Source: Okapia johnstoni
Lineage: Eukaryota > Chordata > Mammalia > Artiodactyla > Giraffidae
Length of the DNA stretch: 64,000 nt
Reading direction: 5' to 3'
NCBI GenBank assembly: GCA_024291935.2
Contig: CM044307.1
Location: 93,749,461 to 93,813,460 of the forward strand
Part shown: positions 1 to 10,739 of the stretch, piece after piece
Position numbering within the stretch: position 1 is the first letter of the stretch
How the letters are laid out: each line of letters begins with the position of its first letter
Made by a program: the position numbers and the translations under genes
Notes under the pieces: generated by a model
Told to the model about the DNA's origin: nothing
What the model saw: the letters and a program-made list of their open reading frames with translations, nothing else
Database searches by the model: none

Positions 1-73
1 ATTTATAAAGGTCCCTGACATTTGTTTTTTTGTGTTAGGTTGTGCTTGCTTTCCATGTAGTTCATGGTGGCAC

Positions 74-545
74 ATTAATACTAAAGGTCCATCTAGTCAA
101 GGCTATGGTTTTTCCAGTGGTCATGTATGGATGTGAAAGTTGGATGGTGAAGAAAGCTGAGCGCCGAAGAATTGATGCCTTTGAACTCTGGTGTTGGAGA
201 AGACTCTTGAGAGTCCCTTGGACTGCAAAGAGATCCAACCAGTCCATCCTAAAGGAGATCAGTCCTGGGTGTTCATTGGAAGGACGGATATTGAAGCTGA
301 AACTCCAATACTTTGGCACCTCATGTGAAGAGTTGACTCATTGGAAAAGACCCTAATACTGGAAAGGATTGGGGGCAGGAGGAAAGGGGACAACAGAGGA
401 TGAGATGGTTGGATGGCATTACTGACTTGATGGACATGGGTTTGGGTAAACTCCGGGAGTTGGTGATGGACAGGGAGGCCTGGCGTGCTGCGATTCATGG
501 GGTCACAAAGAGTTGGACACGACTGAGCGACTGAACTGAACTGAA
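74..545 (+). mobile_element. BovB LINE, 5'-truncated 3' fragment
   Basis: The last part of a BovB (RTE clade) element. An open frame over 42-356 encodes the C-terminal region of the BovB polyprotein downstream of the RT (motifs [27 protein letters not shown]). The rest follows in other frames. The 3' end is the young-type tail ctgaactgaactgaac. The AERRR arginine codons (CGC CGA at 172-177) are intact, unlike most copies in this window, which suggests a relatively young insertion. No clear target duplication was found. Confidence 0.9.
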
Positions 546-1019
546 CACTCATGCCTTCATTCTAAAGTTTATTTGTTCTTTTGTTAGCTTCAGCTTGTGC
601 AAACATGCATCAGGGTACTAAGTTGTATCTTTTTAAAAAAGTTAGTTCCTAGAGGCCAGTTGAATTGTTAAAGCAGTTTACATGCTTGTAGGTCAAATAG
701 GGCATGCAAAAACATTTGTGTCACCTGCATATTATTATTTTTTTTAAAGCATTGAATAGTTGCCAACATTTTAATGTTGGAAGAATTCACATTTTTAGAA
801 ACTGCACCAGATTTTTGGCTTTTCTTGAAAAATTAAATCTGACAATATTCTGTCCCCATTTTTTTCAGAGCAAATCTCTTGAATTTGCATTTGGGGACAT
901 GGAATGCTTTCCAGTTTTGGACAGCTCCCTTTAGATCCCTCTCACTCACTTATGTTCTTTATTTGGCCATTTTATGTCTCTCAGTTCATAATTCCTATTT
1001 TAAAGCTTCTTTTGAAAAG
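546..1019. other. Unassigned unique sequence
   Basis: AT-rich DNA with no recognised repeat or gene. A pyrimidine tract followed by cag occurs near 868, with an open frame to a TAG at 932-934, but no donor or partner exon supports it. Confidence 0.5.
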
Positions 1020-1390
1020 ATAGGGTGTGGCAGAGACTACTAGCTATTCACTAAAATTGGTTTCTTTGTCCTGTACATGGAATTAGATTATTTTTCCTGG
1101 CTTCCTTTGCAGTTAAGTGCAGTCATGAGATTGAGTTTAGCCAAGGAATGAAGTTGAAGGAATATGTGTCACTTTCCAGCCTATTCCACGCAGACTTTCC
1201 ATGCAGATGTCTCCACTGTCTTTCTCCTTCTGATAACTGGATGCAGATGACATGAGGCCTTACGTATTAGTACAGTCACAAAGTTGGAGAAGCCTGGGTC
1301 CTTCAGTGACTGACTGTAGGAGATCAGACCTACTGGACTGCTATGGCCCTGTTATGAGAGCAAGAAATGAGCCTCTTTGGTTTGTAGTTG
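1020..1390 (+). repeat. Ancient interspersed repeat, family not assigned
   Basis: The order of phrases (fcctgtacatggaattagatta-like start, 'ggcttcctttgcagttaagtg', 'gagcaagaaatgagcct') resembles a common mammalian LTR-type repeat that ends in a 'gagcaagaaataaacct' segment. The match is from memory and degenerate, so the family is left open. Confidence 0.35.
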
Positions 1391-1810
1391 TTGTTTTTTT
1401 AAAATTTTTAAACTTTAATTAAATCCAAGAGATTGAAAAATATAATGACATTTTTCTAGAATTGTACTGCAAATTCTTGTCTTTTATTTTACAATTGTTG
1501 GAATCATACATGGGTTTATGGTTTGAAGTAGAACCAAAGAAGACATATATTTTCTCTGGTAAAACTATTCATTTAGGTCTCTTTGTGATAGTGGTTAGCC
1601 TGGCCTAGATAATTCAGTACTCTAATGACTTGGTAACTAACTGTTCATGGCAGCTGATGCTTGGTAAGCAATGTCAAGTAGGAAGTTAAAGACTGAAAAT
1701 GAATGACTCATCTTTTCTGGTGGTGCAGCTGGTTCTGAGTGCCTGAATTACTGTGCCTTGTAGATTATGTTTGGTAGTAGAAAGGAGTGAGCAAGAGAAA
1801 TGGTGGGTCA
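1391..1810. other. Unassigned unique sequence
   Basis: AT-rich, with no ORF or repeat I can name. It ends at the target duplication of the L1 fragment at 1811. Confidence 0.5.
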
Positions 1811-2173
1811 TTCCTGACTTTTATTTTTTTTTAATTTATTTATTTATCTATTTTTTTACTTTACAATATTGTATTGGTTTTGCCATACATTGACATGAAT
1901 CCGCCATGGGTGTACATGTTTTCCCCTTCCAGAACCCCCCTTCCACCTCCCTCCCCATCCCATCCCTCCAGGTCATCCCGGTGCACCAGCCCCGAGCACC
2001 CTGTATCATGCATCGAACCTGGACTGGCGATTCATCTCACATATGATAATTTACATGCTTCAATACCATTCTCCCATATCATCCCACCCTCGCCCTCTCC
2101 CATAGAATCCAAAGTACAGTTCTATACATCCGTGTTTCTTTTGCTGTCTTGCATACAGGGTTCCTGACTTTTA
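1811..2173 (-). mobile_element. Ruminant L1 3' end, 5'-truncated, with TSD
   Basis: An antisense L1 3'UTR with the poly(A) tail seen as T-rich sequence from about 1824. It reads through the diagnostic 'gccatacattgacatgaat' block and the C-rich 3'UTR tract. A perfect 13-bp direct repeat, ttcctgactttta, flanks it at 1811-1823 and 2161-2173, so the inserted element is 1824-2160. The same 3'UTR is found in the long L1 at 40.4 kb. A textbook severely truncated insertion with no ORF. Confidence 0.92.
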
Positions 2174-2541
2174 AAATGCTTTCTACTCAGAGAAGTCCTA
2201 TCAATTAGCATCATTACAAACCTTTACTGAGCACCTAGGTTAGTGCTTTAAGTTCATCTCTAAGGTCAGTAGAATGATTTTGAATTTCTCTGCTAGATTT
2301 ATTGAAATTTGTTGAGAGAGAGAGAAAAATAAAACCCTCTGTTCTGACTTCCATTGTGCAGTTTCTTTGAGAGCCCTAGGCTAGCCAAACCATTTCACTA
2401 CATCTTTCCCAATTACCAGGTTGCAAGCAAATTTAAATTAATTTTAGTCAAATTTTGCATATTAATTTTGGTTAAATTTTGAGGCTATAAAATTATTTAA
2501 ATACAGTATGGTTTAGAATTACAGAGTTATATGCTTCTCTT
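2174..2541. other. Unassigned sequence with short GA run
   Basis: AT-rich unique DNA. A short (GA)n run lies near 2312-2325. No gene seen. Confidence 0.5.
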
Positions 2542-2680
2542 TCCATGGGATTCTCCAGGCAAGAATACTGGGGTGGGTAGCTATTCCCTTCTGCAGGGGA
2601 TCTTCCTGACTCAGGGATCAAACCCAGGTCTCCCACATTATAAGCTGATTCTTTACCGTCTGAGCCACCAGGGAAGCCCA
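2542..2680 (-). mobile_element. Bov-tA SINE (partial)
   Basis: Antisense copy ending in 'gagccaccagggaagccc', the reverse complement of the tRNA-Glu-derived head. It includes the 'ggatcaaacccaggtctccc' B-box region. The BovA body is truncated near 2542. Confidence 0.9.
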
Positions 2681-3764
2681 GTAAGATATTGGTCTTAGCA
2701 TGTTTGTGTAGAGAACATCATACACATTTATAAGATTTGAAGCATAATTTTATCTGAGCAGAGACTGGTTTCTATGATCAAGGAATTTAAGTATTTATCA
2801 GGGCAGGTTTCTGTGGGGAGAGACTTGGAAATTTCTAGCTGCCCTGCTTGCTACTGTGCAGCTAACTTTGACATGGTGGGTGGGGTAAGGACAAGGAAGT
2901 CAGTCTGTTTGACCTTTGATGCATTGTGCATGGCTATCATGTACTTGATGGCATACAACCCCCACTTGTACTATTGCTTTTATAGTTTGTTTAATACTAG
3001 TCCACTTTATGACATAATTTCCAGGAACACATTGAAGTAAAAGTGAAGAATACCTGAAATCCTTTAAATGTGGAGTTAGGATGGAAAGATCTTATATTTG
3101 TCAATTTGAAAGCCATCATGTGAGGCCCATTAAATAATAATGGCTTTGGGGGTGAATGCTATTTTAGAGTCCTGGGCTGTTAGAATTCAAAGAAAACTTT
3201 TCATCCTTGGGTGAGGCTACCCAGTTTACCGCCCTTCTTTGAATTTCCTCCATGGTTCATGTTGAAGAGGTACAGCTGGTTCAACTCACCTTACTTCTTT
3301 GGCCATAACTGGAGTAACAAGGATAGACAGTTGACTTAAACTAAACCAATCAAATTATGTCAATCTCTTTTGCTTGAACTAAGAGCTCTAGAGACTGAGC
3401 AGACAGTTGGAGACTCCAGAGCTGTTTATTGTTAGGGAATGAATGGGTCTTGTACTAAGAAAGAGACTCAGGACTTCAATAAGTACCAAATTGTTAGCTT
3501 TGTTATTAGTAAGTCTGAACTGGAAAATATCATCTGAACCCAGGACAAAATGAGTGGCTTCCTACTTCTTCCTCCCTGTAGTTGAAGTTTCCTTCCAGTT
3601 GCAGAAGAGCAGCTATAATTCTAATAGATTCCCAGCCCTGGAGGCAGGAGCTGCCTGAATGAGCATTCTGTTCCAAGTGTGCTGGAGAAGAGAGAGAGCA
3701 CCCAAGACTGTGGACAGGACAAGTCCTAAAAGAGAGAAAATTAAGAAGATCCTGGGTTCTATGT
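2681..3764. other. Unassigned sequence
   Basis: No recognised gene. Parts near 3290-3480 may be a very old LTR-like repeat, but I could not match them to a family. A pyrimidine tract plus AG at about 3581 lacks a donor. Confidence 0.4.
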
Positions 3765-3955
3765 GGGCTTCCCCCATGGCTCAGTGATAAAGAATCCGCC
3801 TATAATGCAGGAGCCTCAGGAGACTCAGGTTCAATCCCTGGGTTGGGAAGATGCCCTGGAGAAGGACATGGCAACCTGCCCCCGTATTCTTGCCTGGAGA
3901 ACCCCATGGACAGAGGTGCCTGTGGGCTACAGTCCATCACAAAGAGTTGGAAGGA
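3765..3955 (+). mobile_element. Bov-tA SINE
   Basis: Head 'gggcttcccccatggctcagtg', a degenerate pol III B-box region 'ggttcaatccctg', then the BovA body 'cttgcctggagaaccccatgg' and a decayed 3' end 'caaagagttgg'. Moderately diverged. Confidence 0.9.
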
Positions 3956-4042
3956 CCCTCTTCTCAGCCTCACCCATCAAATAAGTGATTCCCAGAAAAG
4001 AAATCAGAGAAGGGGGTAAGAAAGTAGAGTGTATTTCCTTCT

Positions 4043-4255
4043 TGTGTGCTTAGTCGGTCAGTCATGTCCGACTCTTTGCAACCCCATGGACTGTAGCCTG
4101 CCAGGCTCCTCTGTTCATGGGATTGTCCAGGCAAGAAAAACTGGAGTGGATTGCCATTTCCTCCTCCAAGGATCTTTCAGGGATTGAACCTGAATCTCCT
4201 GTGTCTCCTGCATTGGCAGGTGGATTCTTTACCCCTGTGCCACTTGGGGAGCCCC
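4043..4255 (-). mobile_element. Bov-tA SINE
   Basis: Antisense copy: BovA tail 'gtcatgtccgactctttgc' at the left, tRNA-like head at the right ('ccacttggggagcccc'). Nearly full length, diverged. Confidence 0.9.
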
Positions 4256-4722
4256 TGATATTCTCTCAGCAGGGAAAATTTCCAGTTTTAAAGACTAAGA
4301 CAGGAATCTGGGGAGTAGGGGAAACATATTTTCCCAATATGGCCTTGGGATCATGGTGGAAGCCGGTGTTCTGGAGAGTAGGAATTAGGAGTCTGCAGAG
4401 AGAGGGAAAAATGAGGGAAGAAGAAAAAGAGGGGGAAGGAGGTGCTTAACAACTCTATTCCCGTGAAGCCATCCTCTTATGGGTTCTTTGAGGGCCCTCT
4501 GACTCAATACAACAAATCTCTATTACTTAATTTGGTTTAAGAGCTTGCCTCTCATTTTAACCATATCGTTCCTAAGACACTAACTAACTCTTAGTGGTTT
4601 ATAAGGTTTGTTGTGTCCTAAACACTGTGGTACATACCTGATAATCTTTAGATAATTTGGTGAAAGTCTGGTTTGTTATAATGAATGTAAACAAAGATAA
4701 AGCAATTAAAGATTTCACTTTC
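4256..4722. other. Unassigned sequence
   Basis: Includes a purine-rich stretch near 4395-4440. No repeat or gene recognised. Confidence 0.45.
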
Positions 4723-4953
4723 GCCACCTGATGCTATGAGCTAACTCATTGGAAAAGACCCTGATGCTAGGAAAGATTGAGGGCAAGAGAAGGGGACAAC
4801 AGAGGATGAGGTTGTTACATGGCATCACTGACTCAATAGACATGAGTTTAAGCAAACTCATATCAGGGAGATAGTGAAGGACAGGGAAGCCTGGTGTGCT
4901 GCAGTTCATGGGGTCACAAAGATTGGATCACGTCTTAGCGCTGAACAACAATT
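4723..4953 (+). mobile_element. BovB LINE 3' end (old type)
   Basis: BovB 3' terminal segment from the 'aactcattggaaaagaccctgatgc' region to a gctgaacaacaa tail. The aac-type tail and many substitutions mark it as an older copy than the one at 74-545. Confidence 0.88.
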
Positions 4954-6124
4954 AAAGATTTAATAGTTTAAAGATTTAGTGTTTTGATAGCTCTGTTTGT
5001 CTCAATATAGACTTCTACCAACTGTGCAGAATATGGCAAGTAGCCCTTAAGAAAAATTTCCCCCCTAAAACCCATGTTCATGTGTGCAGAATTATTAAAT
5101 GCTTTTTTTCAGAAGAAATATAATTCCACAGAATTACTGTGAATACATTGGCAATAGTTCTAACATTTATTTGACATTATAAAACGGTCAAGTGTAGACA
5201 AAAAAGATCATGATATGTGAAAATGATTGAAAATAGGCAATTTTCTCTAAATCACCTCCATTATACACTGTAATGGTGTTAATGGTTTTGTGGATCTGAG
5301 AAATGAAGGGTTTCTTCATTCACAGAACTGTCTAGGTACTAGTCTAGACTAAAGTCTGGGAAAGTGGTTCACAAACCCCAGTTCATAACTAAGTTGAAGC
5401 GTGCATGTGCAAAATGAGAGAAATAATAATAGTGTGAAGAATTTTTTTTTAGAAAAGTTAAATTTCTTCAATTTAAACATCCTGAGATTACAGGACTTGG
5501 GAGGGTTATTTTTTCTCTTGTAAAATGATATTATAGTAGATGATATTCTTAAAATTTTCTCACTTGGAAAAAAATAATGGCAAGTTTATATCAGCTTTCA
5601 AAATTGTTTTTGTATTTTATTATTCTGTAAAAACCCAGATGTTCAGGAGCCACCCAGGGCACACAAAACACCTGGAAGCAGTATAACACAGTGTAGGCAA
5701 GTAGGAAAAATTGAAAGGCTGCAGGCCATCCATGATTCTTCATTCTTTGATTTATTTGAGTGAAGACTTGCAGAGCCCCACAGGTTATTTCTTGTTTTCC
5801 TTAGGGGATGAAGGTCAGGGGCTTGGGGTCTTCTGTGCTACAGTCCCTTATATCTCTCCTTGGCTTGATAAACAAGCATAGCTCCATCTTGTTTTCCACT
5901 GTCAAGGACAGGGTCCCTCCTGCTGCTTCTCTCCTGAAGCCTAAGCAAGATATTCCAGAGCAGCTACCTTTCTATACTTGGAAGGTACCTCCCACCTTCC
6001 CTTCTTCCCCGGCACAAGCACCTGTCCCTTTATGGTAGATCTAGAAAACAATGGGCATCAAATCAGAAAATAGAGTTTCTGAGTCTCAGCTAACAGGACC
6101 CATCTTTCAATACTTATGCCCTAC
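4954..6124. other. Unassigned unique sequence
   Basis: Mostly AT-rich unique DNA. A strong pyrimidine tract with TTAG before about 5805 opens a 76-codon frame (5808-6038), but the only donor candidate (gtacct) is weak, so no exon is called. Confidence 0.45.
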
Positions 6125-6134
6125 TCTTCTCTAC

Positions 6135-6352
6135 ACCAGGGGGCTTCCCTGGTGGCTCAGATGGTAAAGCGTCTGCCGGCAATGTGAGAGACGGTGGGTT
6201 CGACCCCTGAGTCAGGAAGATCTCCTGGAGAAGGAAATGGCAACCCACTCCGATACTCTTGCCTGAAAAATTCCACGGACTGAGGAGCCTGGTAGGCTAC
6301 AGTCCATGGGGTTGCAAAGAGTGGACACGACTGAGCGACTTCACTTTCACTT
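6135..6352 (+). mobile_element. Bov-tA SINE with 10-bp TSD
   Basis: Complete tRNA-Glu-headed SINE. A-box region 'tggctcagatggtaaag', intact B box ggttcgaccc at 6198-6206, BovA body and (ttcact)n-type 3' end. The direct repeat tcttctctac at 6125-6134 and 6353-6362 is a perfect target duplication. It is one of the better preserved SINEs here. Confidence 0.95.
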
Positions 6353-6362
6353 TCTTCTCTAC

Positions 6363-7095
6363 TCCCCCGACTCTGCACCTAGTAGAGCTGGGATCGTAAT
6401 TATATATGTAAAGTGCTTATAAGAGCATTGTCAGCTACTTAAATGGAGAAGATGGGCCAGGTGTAAGCAGACTGCTGGGCACTGCCTGGGACTGTGACAT
6501 CTTTTCTATCTAGCCCAGACTCACATCCCTTCTTCTGTGCTACAAGCTCATCCTGTGAAGGTCAAGAGAAAAGCATTTTAGTGGGAGGAAATTTGAATGA
6601 TATAATCGATTTTCCACTTTGTGTGGAAGGAGAGATGGTCAGAATCGTGGATCTATACCAATTCACAGAGAGAGGCTAATGGTGTGGCTGGATATTCAGG
6701 GATTTAGAAAGATCCTGATTGGAGGATTGGTGATAAGTAGGTTTGGTGAAACACATGTGGATAGACCTCTAAGAATGGGCTCAGAATATAATATTGTTTA
6801 TATCTCATGTGAATATTCACATTAGTGCCCCCTCTGTAAAAAATTTTTTTTGATAACCATATGGACAAGATAATGTTTCTCATAGATTTCATTAAGTTAC
6901 CAGCCACCCCAGTGCTTGAACAGTGGGCTAATGAACAAGGGAGGATGATGGCAAGGATGGAAGTAATGTATGGACTCCAAGACAGAATTCCTTTCACTGT
7001 CTGATCTGACTAATATCCATAGTACTGTGTTCAGTCTATACCATATTTAAAAGAAACCTGGTAGCCACCTAGTGACAGGTCAGTTAGACCAGACC
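6363..7095. other. Unassigned unique sequence
   Basis: No repeat recognised. Short frames only; a TTTCTATCTAG acceptor-like site near 6515 lacks a convincing donor. Confidence 0.45.
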
Positions 7096-7106
7096 CTTTC
7101 TGTTTT

Positions 7107-7274
7107 GGGGCTTCCCTGGTAGCTCAGTTGTGAAATAATACCCCTGCAATGCAGGTGACCCCGGTTCAATTCCTGGGTTGGGAAGATCCCATGGAGAAGG
7201 GAAAGGCTACTCACTCCAGTATTCTGGCCTGGAGAATTCCATGGACTGTAAGAGTTGGACACGACTTTCACTTT
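7107..7274 (+). mobile_element. Bov-tA SINE with 11-bp TSD
   Basis: Head 'ggggcttccctggtagctcag', B-box region 'ggttcaattcctg', then a shortened BovA body. The perfect direct repeat ctttctgtttt lies at 7096-7106 and 7275-7285. Confidence 0.94.
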
Positions 7275-7529
7275 CTTTCTGTTTTAGAAGGGAAGGGAAC
7301 TTGTTGTCACTGTAATAGTTATTTATTCTGGATTTTGTTTTGCCTCCCCTGTTGCCATCTTTCTGCAAGCACTGTAATCTTCAGACTTTCTGAATGCCTG
7401 TTATAGTATTCCATGGAACATTGAATCTGACTAATTTAACATAAAAAGTTAAGACAGTGGGTGGACTTTCATGGAATATACTGATCTTAACATGTAGTTC
7501 ATTTTGAGACAGAATGCTTATTTTTTCAG

Positions 7530-8115
7530 CTTTACTGAGGTATAATTGACAAATAAAAGTGTAGAATATTTAAAATGTGTAATGTGATGATTTGATACAC
7601 TTCACATTGTGAAAGGATTCCCCCCACTGAGTTAATTAGCACATCTATCACCTCATATATTTACCTTCATATATATATATAATCATATATTTTTGGTAAG
7701 AACACTTAAATTCTACACTCTTAGCAAATTTCAATTATAGAAAACAATGTTTGCAACTATAGTCACTGTGTTATATATCATATTCTCAGACCTTATTCAG
7801 GTTTGTACCCTTCTACCAACCTCTCCCTATTTCCCTCACCCCACAAACCCTGTCAACCTACTTTTACACTCTACTTTTACAACTCTACTTTTACACTCCT
7901 TGTCTGTTAACTTTGACTTTATTTTAAGAATCTGTGTATAACTGTTACTATGCAAAATTTGCCTTTCTGTCTGGTTTATTTCACTTAGCATATGCCCTCC
8001 AGGTTTATTCATGTTGTAGCAAGTGACAGGATTTCCTTTTTTTTAAAGGCTGAATAATATTCAATTTTAATTTACATCATGTTTTCTTGATCCATTGGAC
8101 AATGGCTTTATGGGA
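7530..8115 (-). mobile_element. Old mammalian L1 3' end (L1M type)
   Basis: Antisense old L1 3' region: 'tttactgaggtataattgac' at the left, then 'tcacctcatatatttacc', a C-rich block, and 'ggctgaataatattcaa' near 8050. Heavily diverged. It contains a small tandem array of ctacttttaca units at about 7857-7898. Confidence 0.85.
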
Positions 8116-8130
8116 CATTAATGGACTCTA

Positions 8131-9205
8131 TTGAAGACTGGTTAGTGTGAATCATGGCAGAAGTGGTATGATTCTGGTGCTAGTAGATATTGCAATGGCT
8201 TACTGATTCAAAAGACACTTTCTTCATTATACAGTTCTTTGCGTTTGTCAGGACCAGAAGCTTCCTTAGTGTCCAAGTTCTATGACATGACTTTGGGAAT
8301 CATTCTGTGAATCCCAGCCTAGATTCAGTCTCTGCAGCCCTGCTAAAGACTGTCATTTAATATCCTGTAAAAATGTCCATACTGCCTCAGTTAACTAGAA
8401 TGGATTGTATTTTCTGCACCTGAATTCTATCTGATAAAGGGAGAAAATCTCTCCCCAAATCCTAAACTATGTGGACTACTGACTCCATGCACAGGTAAAG
8501 ACAATTTTAACCTGTGCCTTTTCAATATATAGGGTTTTGAGAAAGTTTCAGTAACAGCTGATTATAGTGTACTCTGCAAATGTTCCGTTGCTGTCTTAAT
8601 ACCAAACAAATTTGGGAACTGTGAAAAAGAGTGTTGGTGTGAATTCTTTGGGAGTTTAAGTAAAAAATGTTAAGTTAAACTAGCAATAATAGTGATGTTT
8701 ACTTATTATGCAATCATGTGGACAAGTCATTGAATAATTTATAAATTCAGAATAGTAGTTTGTTCTCTAAAACATGTCATAAAAATATTGGAGATATTAA
8801 TGTGGTATTTTGTGATTCATGACAGTGTGCTACAGAATAGAAATATAAACAAGCCTTAATATAATATGAAAGTCAGCTATTCATTATTTCTTAAAATCAG
8901 TGACTGAAATACTTTCTGAAAACAGAATCCTCCCACTGAAATTCAGTAGTAAAAGCCGTCTGCTGACAAGTCTCTAAATAGAAGCTTTTCTGGGTTAGTT
9001 TTATAGGAAAATTTGGGGGAATTTCAAAACCCAATGAAAACACTTCCCAAAAACTTACCCGGTGCATCTGCTGACCTACTTTTCTCATCATCATCAAGCA
9101 CTAGAAGTTTATAGTGTCAACTTGCAAATGACACTTCTGAAACTTCATTGCATTAAAAAAAAATTTAAAGGACATTAGTGGTGGGTCGTGTGAAGCTGGA
9201 TAGCA
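8131..9205. other. Unassigned unique sequence
   Basis: AT-rich, with no recognised repeat. An acceptor-like site at about 8233 lacks a donor. It would lie just upstream of the candidate exon at 9408. Confidence 0.5.
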
Positions 9206-9330
9206 GTGCTGCTCAAACTAGGTACTTTGGTTGGCAGGGGAGGGAGGGAATTTCTGCATTTCTAACAATGTCCCAGTTGACTGGGATGTTTTTGGCCTGC
9301 AGATCACACTAAGAAGGATTTATAAACTAA
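9206..9330 (+). mobile_element. MER5A-like hAT-Charlie DNA transposon fragment
   Basis: The order of blocks 'ctgctcaaactaggtac', 'tttctgcatttctaacaatgtccca' and 'ggcctgcagatcacactaagaagg' follows MER5A. Degenerate partial copy of a non-autonomous element. Confidence 0.55.
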
Positions 9331-9407
9331 AATTTAAAATCTTGATTTGTTTTTTTTTTAAATTAACAGTAAATAATCTAATTGATTGATTTCTTCTTCT
9401 AATTCAG

Positions 9408-9483
9408 GCAGATCATTTGGCTACCACACTTAATCCAGGCCCAATGTCAACTCAGGATAAATATTTGTTAAAGAAGAAAAAAG
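9408..9483 (+). CDS. Candidate penultimate coding exon, gene unidentified
   Basis: Seen: a pyrimidine-rich acceptor (ttcttcttctaattcag, AG at 9406-9407), 76 bases, then the donor AAG/gtaggg at 9484. One of three frames is open across all 25 codons (begins ADHLATTL, ends KKKK), leaving one base over (phase 1). The next good acceptor with a matching open frame is at 10483, and its first two bases complete that codon. Inferred: two adjacent exons of a host gene on the + strand. I do not recognise the protein. Against it: no upstream exon is identified here, and scans of 64 kb give some chance matches. Conservation or transcript evidence would decide. Confidence 0.35.
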
Positions 9484-9589
9484 GTAGGGAAGTTAAGGTA
9501 GTGATTTAAAATACTGGTAGATTTTCAACTCTGGGCTAATTCTAAGGCTCTTCTTTCTATGTTACAAAACTCTTCTATCATCTACTTAA

Positions 9590-9812
9590 TAATGTGGGCT
9601 CTGGAGTTAAGAAAGACCTGGATTTGGATTTTGGATCTACCTTTTGTGTTGCTGTATGAATTTGCCAAGTTAAAAAAATTCCCAAGCTTGGTTTCCCCAT
9701 GTGGTTGTCATAGTGTCACAGAATCACAGTGAGGCTAAAGGGATGGTATAGACAGACTTTAGTACAGTGCCTGCACATAGACAGTGCTCAATAAATAGTA
9801 CCTGCTTTATTA
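9590..9812 (+). repeat. MIR SINE
   Basis: Mammalian-wide MIR: 'gtgggctctggagttaagaaagacctgg' at the start, 'aatttgccaagtt' and 'gcctgcacatagacagtgctcaataaatag' at the end. Diverged but the order is complete. Confidence 0.85.
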
Positions 9813-10014
9813 GTTACATCTTCAATGAGCAAATGAGTCTGGATCCAATATGATTGTGACCCTTATTGGAATAAGACTCCTTGACTAAGTGTCTATTGGC
9901 TATAATAGTTAACAAGATTGCTTTCTGAAAACCAGTTCATCACCATCATCAGCATATCATCATATTATTATCAAATAAGAAGCTGATAATTGCATATAAA
10001 GTACTTTGTTTCAT

Positions 10015-10208
10015 TTAGTTGCAAAGTCATGTCTGACTCTTTTGGGACCACATGCACTGTAGTCCGCCAGGCTCCTCTGTCCCTGGGATTTCCCAGGCAA
10101 AATTGCTAGAGTTGACATTTCCTTCTCCAGGGGATCTTCCCAACCCAGGGATTGAACCCTTGTCTCCTGCATTGGCAGGCAGATTCTTTACACTGAGCCA
10201 CTGGGAAA
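10015..10208 (-). mobile_element. Bov-tA SINE
   Basis: Antisense; BovA tail 'gcaaagtcatgtctgactc' at the left, tRNA-like head at the right ending 'tacactgagccactgggaaact'. It would lie in the intron between the two candidate exons. Confidence 0.9.
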
Positions 10209-10482
10209 CTGGGAAACTCATAATAACTTTTGGCTTAGATCTTTAAGTATCAATCTACTTATTTTTGTCATTGCTATGAATATATAAGGAAAATAAAGTA
10301 TGCATATTTTGTCTTTATGAATATTTAACTGATATAGTTGCCCTAAAGCTGTGAAATGAGTTCTAGAAACATACAGATTAATATTCAATACATCAAATGT
10401 TCCATATTTATCCAGCTAGATCTTTCATTTGAATAGTCAAAAATGTTGTCATCTATTATTTGCATGTTTTTTCTGATTATAG

Positions 10483-10580
10483 AATATGTTGAAATAAGAT
10501 TAAAGATTGATAAACATCCAACAGAACATCAAAATGAATGGGAAAGTTATTTTCTAGCTGTATTTGTGATAGGAATTTAA
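10483..10580 (+). CDS. Candidate terminal coding exon, gene unidentified
   Basis: Seen: a T-rich tract (catgttttttctgattatag) ends in AG at 10481-10482. The two bases AA complete the codon left open by the exon at 9408-9483 (GAA). The frame then runs 31 codons (YVEIRLKIDKHPTEHQNEW and on) to TAA at 10578-10580. AATAAA hexamers at 10638 and 10650 would give a short 3'UTR. Inferred: the last exon of the same unidentified gene. The lysine- and glutamate-rich join (KKKKEYVEIRLKID) looks like protein, but this is a judgement. A chance alignment of three signals is possible. Confidence 0.35.
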
Positions 10581-10637
10581 AATTTTCTGTCTTTACTCAT
10601 TCTTGGATATAATTTAGAAGTTTGAGTTTATTTGCAA

Positions 10638-10655
10638 AATAAATATATAAATAAA
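10638..10655 (+). terminator. Overlapping-region AATAAA poly(A) signals
   Basis: AATAAA at 10638-10643 and again at 10650-10655, about 58-75 bases after the TAA of the candidate terminal exon. In AT-rich DNA this hexamer is common, so it is only supporting evidence. Confidence 0.3.
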
Positions 10656-10739
10656 TACTTGCGTAGAAGAATTATAGATGATGATACATTGAAATGAGAG
10701 AACATATATGCGTATTTAATTATAACATAAAATTCATTG

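Noticed and set aside
5808..6038. 76-codon frame after a good pyrimidine tract
   Set aside because: The donor is weak and no partner exon was found.
6135..6206. tRNA-like A and B boxes
   Set aside because: They belong to Bov-tA SINE heads; no full tRNA cloverleaf is present.
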